From assembly GCA_023387585.1 (NCBI GenBank), contig JAEWHZ010000164.1:1-7640 (forward strand): a stretch of DNA of 7,640 bases, in the 5' to 3' direction. The stretch comes from Pseudomonadota bacterium (GTDB lineage Bacteria; Pseudomonadota; Alphaproteobacteria; Rhizobiales; Devosiaceae). The position numbers were made by a program, and so were the translations under genes. This document shows positions 5,745-7,640 of this stretch, piece by piece (position 1 is the first letter of the stretch; each line of letters opens with the position of its first letter). A model generated the notes under the pieces. That model ran no database searches and was not told the DNA's origin. It saw only the letters and a list, made by a program, of their open reading frames with translations.

Positions 5745-7415
5745 ATGCTCAACGCGCTGTCGGTACGCAACATCGTGCTGATCGACCAGCTCGATCTGGC
5801 GTTCGATACCGGGCTGACGGTGCTCACCGGCGAGACCGGCGCGGGCAAGTCCATCCTGCTCGACGCGCTGACCCTGGCCCTGGGCGGGCGCGGCGATTCT
5901 TCCCTCGTGCGCAAGGATGCCGATAGCGGTCAGGTGGTGGCGGTGTTCGACCTGCCCATGGGCCATCCCGCCCGCACCATATTGCGCGAGAACGGCATCG
6001 CCGACGACGAGGACGTTATTTTGCGCCGCGTCCAGCATGCCGATGGGCGCACCCGTGCCTTCATCAATGACCAGCCGGTTTCCGCTTCGCTGCTGTCGCG
6101 CGTCGGCGCCGCCGTGGTCGAGATTCATGGCCAGCACGACGACCGGGCCCTTGTCGATGTCGCCACCCATCGCGCCGCGCTCGATGGCTTTGGTGGGCTG
6201 GAAGGGCTCGCCGAAGCCGTGGGGCGGGCGCATGCCGCGCTGGTTGCTGCCCTCGATACGCTCGAAGCCCAGCGCAGGCTGGTGGCCGAGGCGGCGAGCC
6301 GCGAGGACTATGCCCGCCACACCGTCGAGGAGCTATCCGCGCTCGCGCCGCTGTCCGGTGAGGAAACCGAGCTGTCGGACCGGCGCCACGCGCTGATGCA
6401 GCTCGAAAAATCGGCCTCCGACGTTACTGAGGCCGAGGAACTGCTTAACGGCATGCATGCGCCCGGTCCCGTGCTCGCCGGGCTGATGCGCCGGCTGGCG
6501 CGCAAGGCCGAGGCCGGCACCGAGATTTTTACCCCGCTTGTCGAGGCGCTGGACGCCACGCTTGTGGCGCTGGACGGGGCAGGGGAGGCGCTCGACGCGC
6601 TCAGGCGCGAGATGGCCTTCGATCCCGGCGAGCTCGACCGCGTCGAGGAGCGGCTGTTCGCCCTGCGTGCCGCCGCGCGCAAGCATCAGGTGCCGTGCGA
6701 CGATCTTCCCTCCGTGCTGGAGCGCTATTCCGGCGAGCTGGCCTCGCTCGAATCGGGGGAGGCGGTGCTGCGCGCCTGCGAGGCCGATGCCGATGCCGCC
6801 CGCATCGCCTATGAAGAGGCCGCCGAAAAACTAAGTGCGGCGCGCGCCGACTATGCCGGGGCGCTGTCCGCCGCCGTCGAAGCCGAACTGCCCGATCTCA
6901 AGCTCGGCGCCGCCCGTTTCTTCGTCGAGCACGGTGTCGATCGCCAGCGCGTCTCGGCGCAGGGTTTCGATCAGGTGAGCTTTTGCGTGCAGACCAATCC
7001 CGGCACTGCCGCCGGGCCGCTGCTCAAGGTCGCCTCGGGCGGCGAGCTGAGCCGGTTCCTTTTGGCGCTCAAGGTGGTTCTGGCCGATCGCGGCTCGGCG
7101 CCCGTCCTGATCTTCGACGAGATCGACACCGGTGTCGGCGGCGCGGTGGCCGACGCCATCGGCCGGCGTCTCGGGCGCCTTGCCGGGCGTTTGCAGGTCG
7201 TCGCCGTCACCCACGCCCCGCAGGTCGCGGCCCGCGCCGGCCGGCATCTGCTGATCGAGAAGCAGAGCGTGGCCGAGGGCGCCTTCGTGCGCACCCATGT
7301 GCGCCCGCTCGACGCCGTCGCCCGGCAGGAGGAACTGGCCCGCATGCTCGCCGGCGCCAATATCACCGAGGAGGCGCGGGCCGCCGCCGGCCGGCTGCTG
7401 AGCGAGGTCGGCTGA
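5745..7415 (+). CDS. recN: DNA repair protein RecN
   Basis: RecN is an SMC-like cytosolic ATPase recruited early to DNA double-strand breaks, where it helps hold and align DNA for RecA-dependent repair. The 556-residue protein is full length for the family. It opens with MLNALSVRNIVLIDQLDL and Walker A GETGAGKS (29-36). EIHGQHDD (126-133) forms the Q-loop region typical of RecN. A helical, Ala/Glu/Leu/Arg-rich central region (about 150-380) forms the short coiled coil. The ABC signature SGGELS is at 431-436, Walker B VLIFDEID at 454-461 and the switch histidine H490 in VTHAPQVAA. The start ATG is preceded by AGGG at 5730-5733, eleven bases upstream, whose first base is the last base of the palindromic element. 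The stop overlaps the ligA start (TGATG), implying co-translation. No LexA box can be recognised with confidence. Confidence 0.96.
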   Translation: MLNALSVRNIVLIDQLDLAFDTGLTVLTGETGAGKSILLDALTLALGGRGDSSLVRKDADSGQVVAVFDLPMGHPARTILRENGIADDEDVILRRVQHADGRTRAFINDQPVSASLLSRVGAAVVEIHGQHDDRALVDVATHRAALDGFGGLEGLAEAVGRAHAALVAALDTLEAQRRLVAEAASREDYARHTVEELSALAPLSGEETELSDRRHALMQLEKSASDVTEAEELLNGMHAPGPVLAGLMRRLARKAEAGTEIFTPLVEALDATLVALDGAGEALDALRREMAFDPGELDRVEERLFALRAAARKHQVPCDDLPSVLERYSGELASLESGEAVLRACEADADAARIAYEEAAEKLSAARADYAGALSAAVEAELPDLKLGAARFFVEHGVDRQRVSAQGFDQVSFCVQTNPGTAAGPLLKVASGGELSRFLLALKVVLADRGSAPVLIFDEIDTGVGGAVADAIGRRLGRLAGRLQVVAVTHAPQVAARAGRHLLIEKQSVAEGAFVRTHVRPLDAVARQEELARMLAGANITEEARAAAGRLLSEVG

Positions 7416-7640
7416 TGGAGATCGAGAATTTTTCCGAAGCCGGGGCCAAGCAGGAGCTCGACCGGTTGCACGCCCTGCTGGTCGCGGCCGACGAGGCCTA
7501 TCACGGCCATGATGCGCCCGAGATCACCGACGCCGAATACGACGCCTTCAAGCAGCGCTATTTCGAGATCGAGGCCGCTTTCCCCCAGCTGGTGCGCCCT
7601 GACACGCTGTCCGGCAAGGTCGGGGCCCCGCCGGCCGAAG
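7415..7640 (+). CDS. ligA: NAD-dependent DNA ligase LigA, N-terminal part (3' end outside window)
   Basis: LigA seals nicks in duplex DNA using NAD+ as cofactor, joining Okazaki fragments and finishing repair. Only the first 75 codons are present. They cover domain Ia, the NMN/NAD-binding helical region unique to bacterial ligases. It reads LDRLHALLVAADEAYH, then the conserved APEITDAEYDAFKQRY, whose Y and D residues contact NMN, then FPQLVRPDTLSGKVGAPP, matching the family's P-(D/x)-S-x-x-(R/K)-V-G segment. The adenylation lysine lies beyond the window. The ATG overlaps the recN stop by one base, and GAGGTCGG just upstream, inside recN, can serve as ribosome-binding sequence. recN-ligA is a common pairing in Hyphomicrobiales. 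Confidence 0.94.
   Translation, partial: MEIENFSEAGAKQELDRLHALLVAADEAYHGHDAPEITDAEYDAFKQRYFEIEAAFPQLVRPDTLSGKVGAPPAE

Noticed and set aside
1..7640. CRISPR array, tRNA, rRNA, transposase gene or prophage genes
   Set aside because: I found no regularly spaced direct repeats, no tRNA-like cloverleaf, no rRNA segment and no transposase or integrase motif. The only mobile-like item is the non-coding palindromic element.

Overview
This is a high-GC alphaproteobacterial chromosome segment, most likely from Hyphomicrobiales (Rhizobiales). The evidence is the conserved gene order ftsA - ftsZ - lpxC - bamD - recN - ligA, an FtsZ with a long linker ending in a IPAFLRKHG-type tail, and an FtsA ending in a GEWLKSGF-type amphipathic tail. 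The genus cannot be fixed by eye; a Devosia-like lineage is only a guess.

Layout. Positions 1-324 hold the 3' end of ftsA (+). Positions 329-990 hold a minus-strand FitAB/VapBC-type toxin-antitoxin pair: a PIN-domain toxin and a ribbon-helix-helix antitoxin overlapping by 4 bp. A strongly symmetric operator lies just upstream at 1001-1029. Positions 1069-1527 hold a minus-strand PhnB-like VOC-family protein. The 207-bp divergent gap (1528-1734) carries a perfect 22-bp palindrome and a CtrA-like motif. ftsZ follows at 1735-3417 (+) and ends in a strong intrinsic terminator. lpxC (3528-4484) ends in a second hairpin-plus-T-run terminator, and then comes bamD (4571-5446). A 298-bp gap contains several inverted repeats, including a 147-bp element that folds back along its whole length, has 21-bp perfect terminal arms and is bounded by TA. 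recN (5745-7415) begins 14 bp past that element. Its stop codon overlaps the start of ligA (7415 onward, cut by the window end).

How the genes relate. The plus-strand genes are core housekeeping functions. FtsA and FtsZ build the division ring, LpxC makes the committed step of lipid A synthesis, BamD belongs to the outer-membrane protein assembly machine, and RecN and LigA act in DNA break repair and nick sealing. The minus-strand toxin-antitoxin and VOC genes interrupt the usually adjacent ftsA-ftsZ pair, so ftsZ here must rely on its own promoter in 1528-1734. Terminators after ftsZ and lpxC suggest separate transcription units, whereas recN-ligA looks translationally coupled.

I see no clearly new multi-gene system. 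The least ordinary items are the palindromic element abutting recN, the operator with two copies of one 8-bp palindrome exactly 21 bp apart, and the accessory block inside the division locus. No tRNA, rRNA, CRISPR array or transposase gene is visible.
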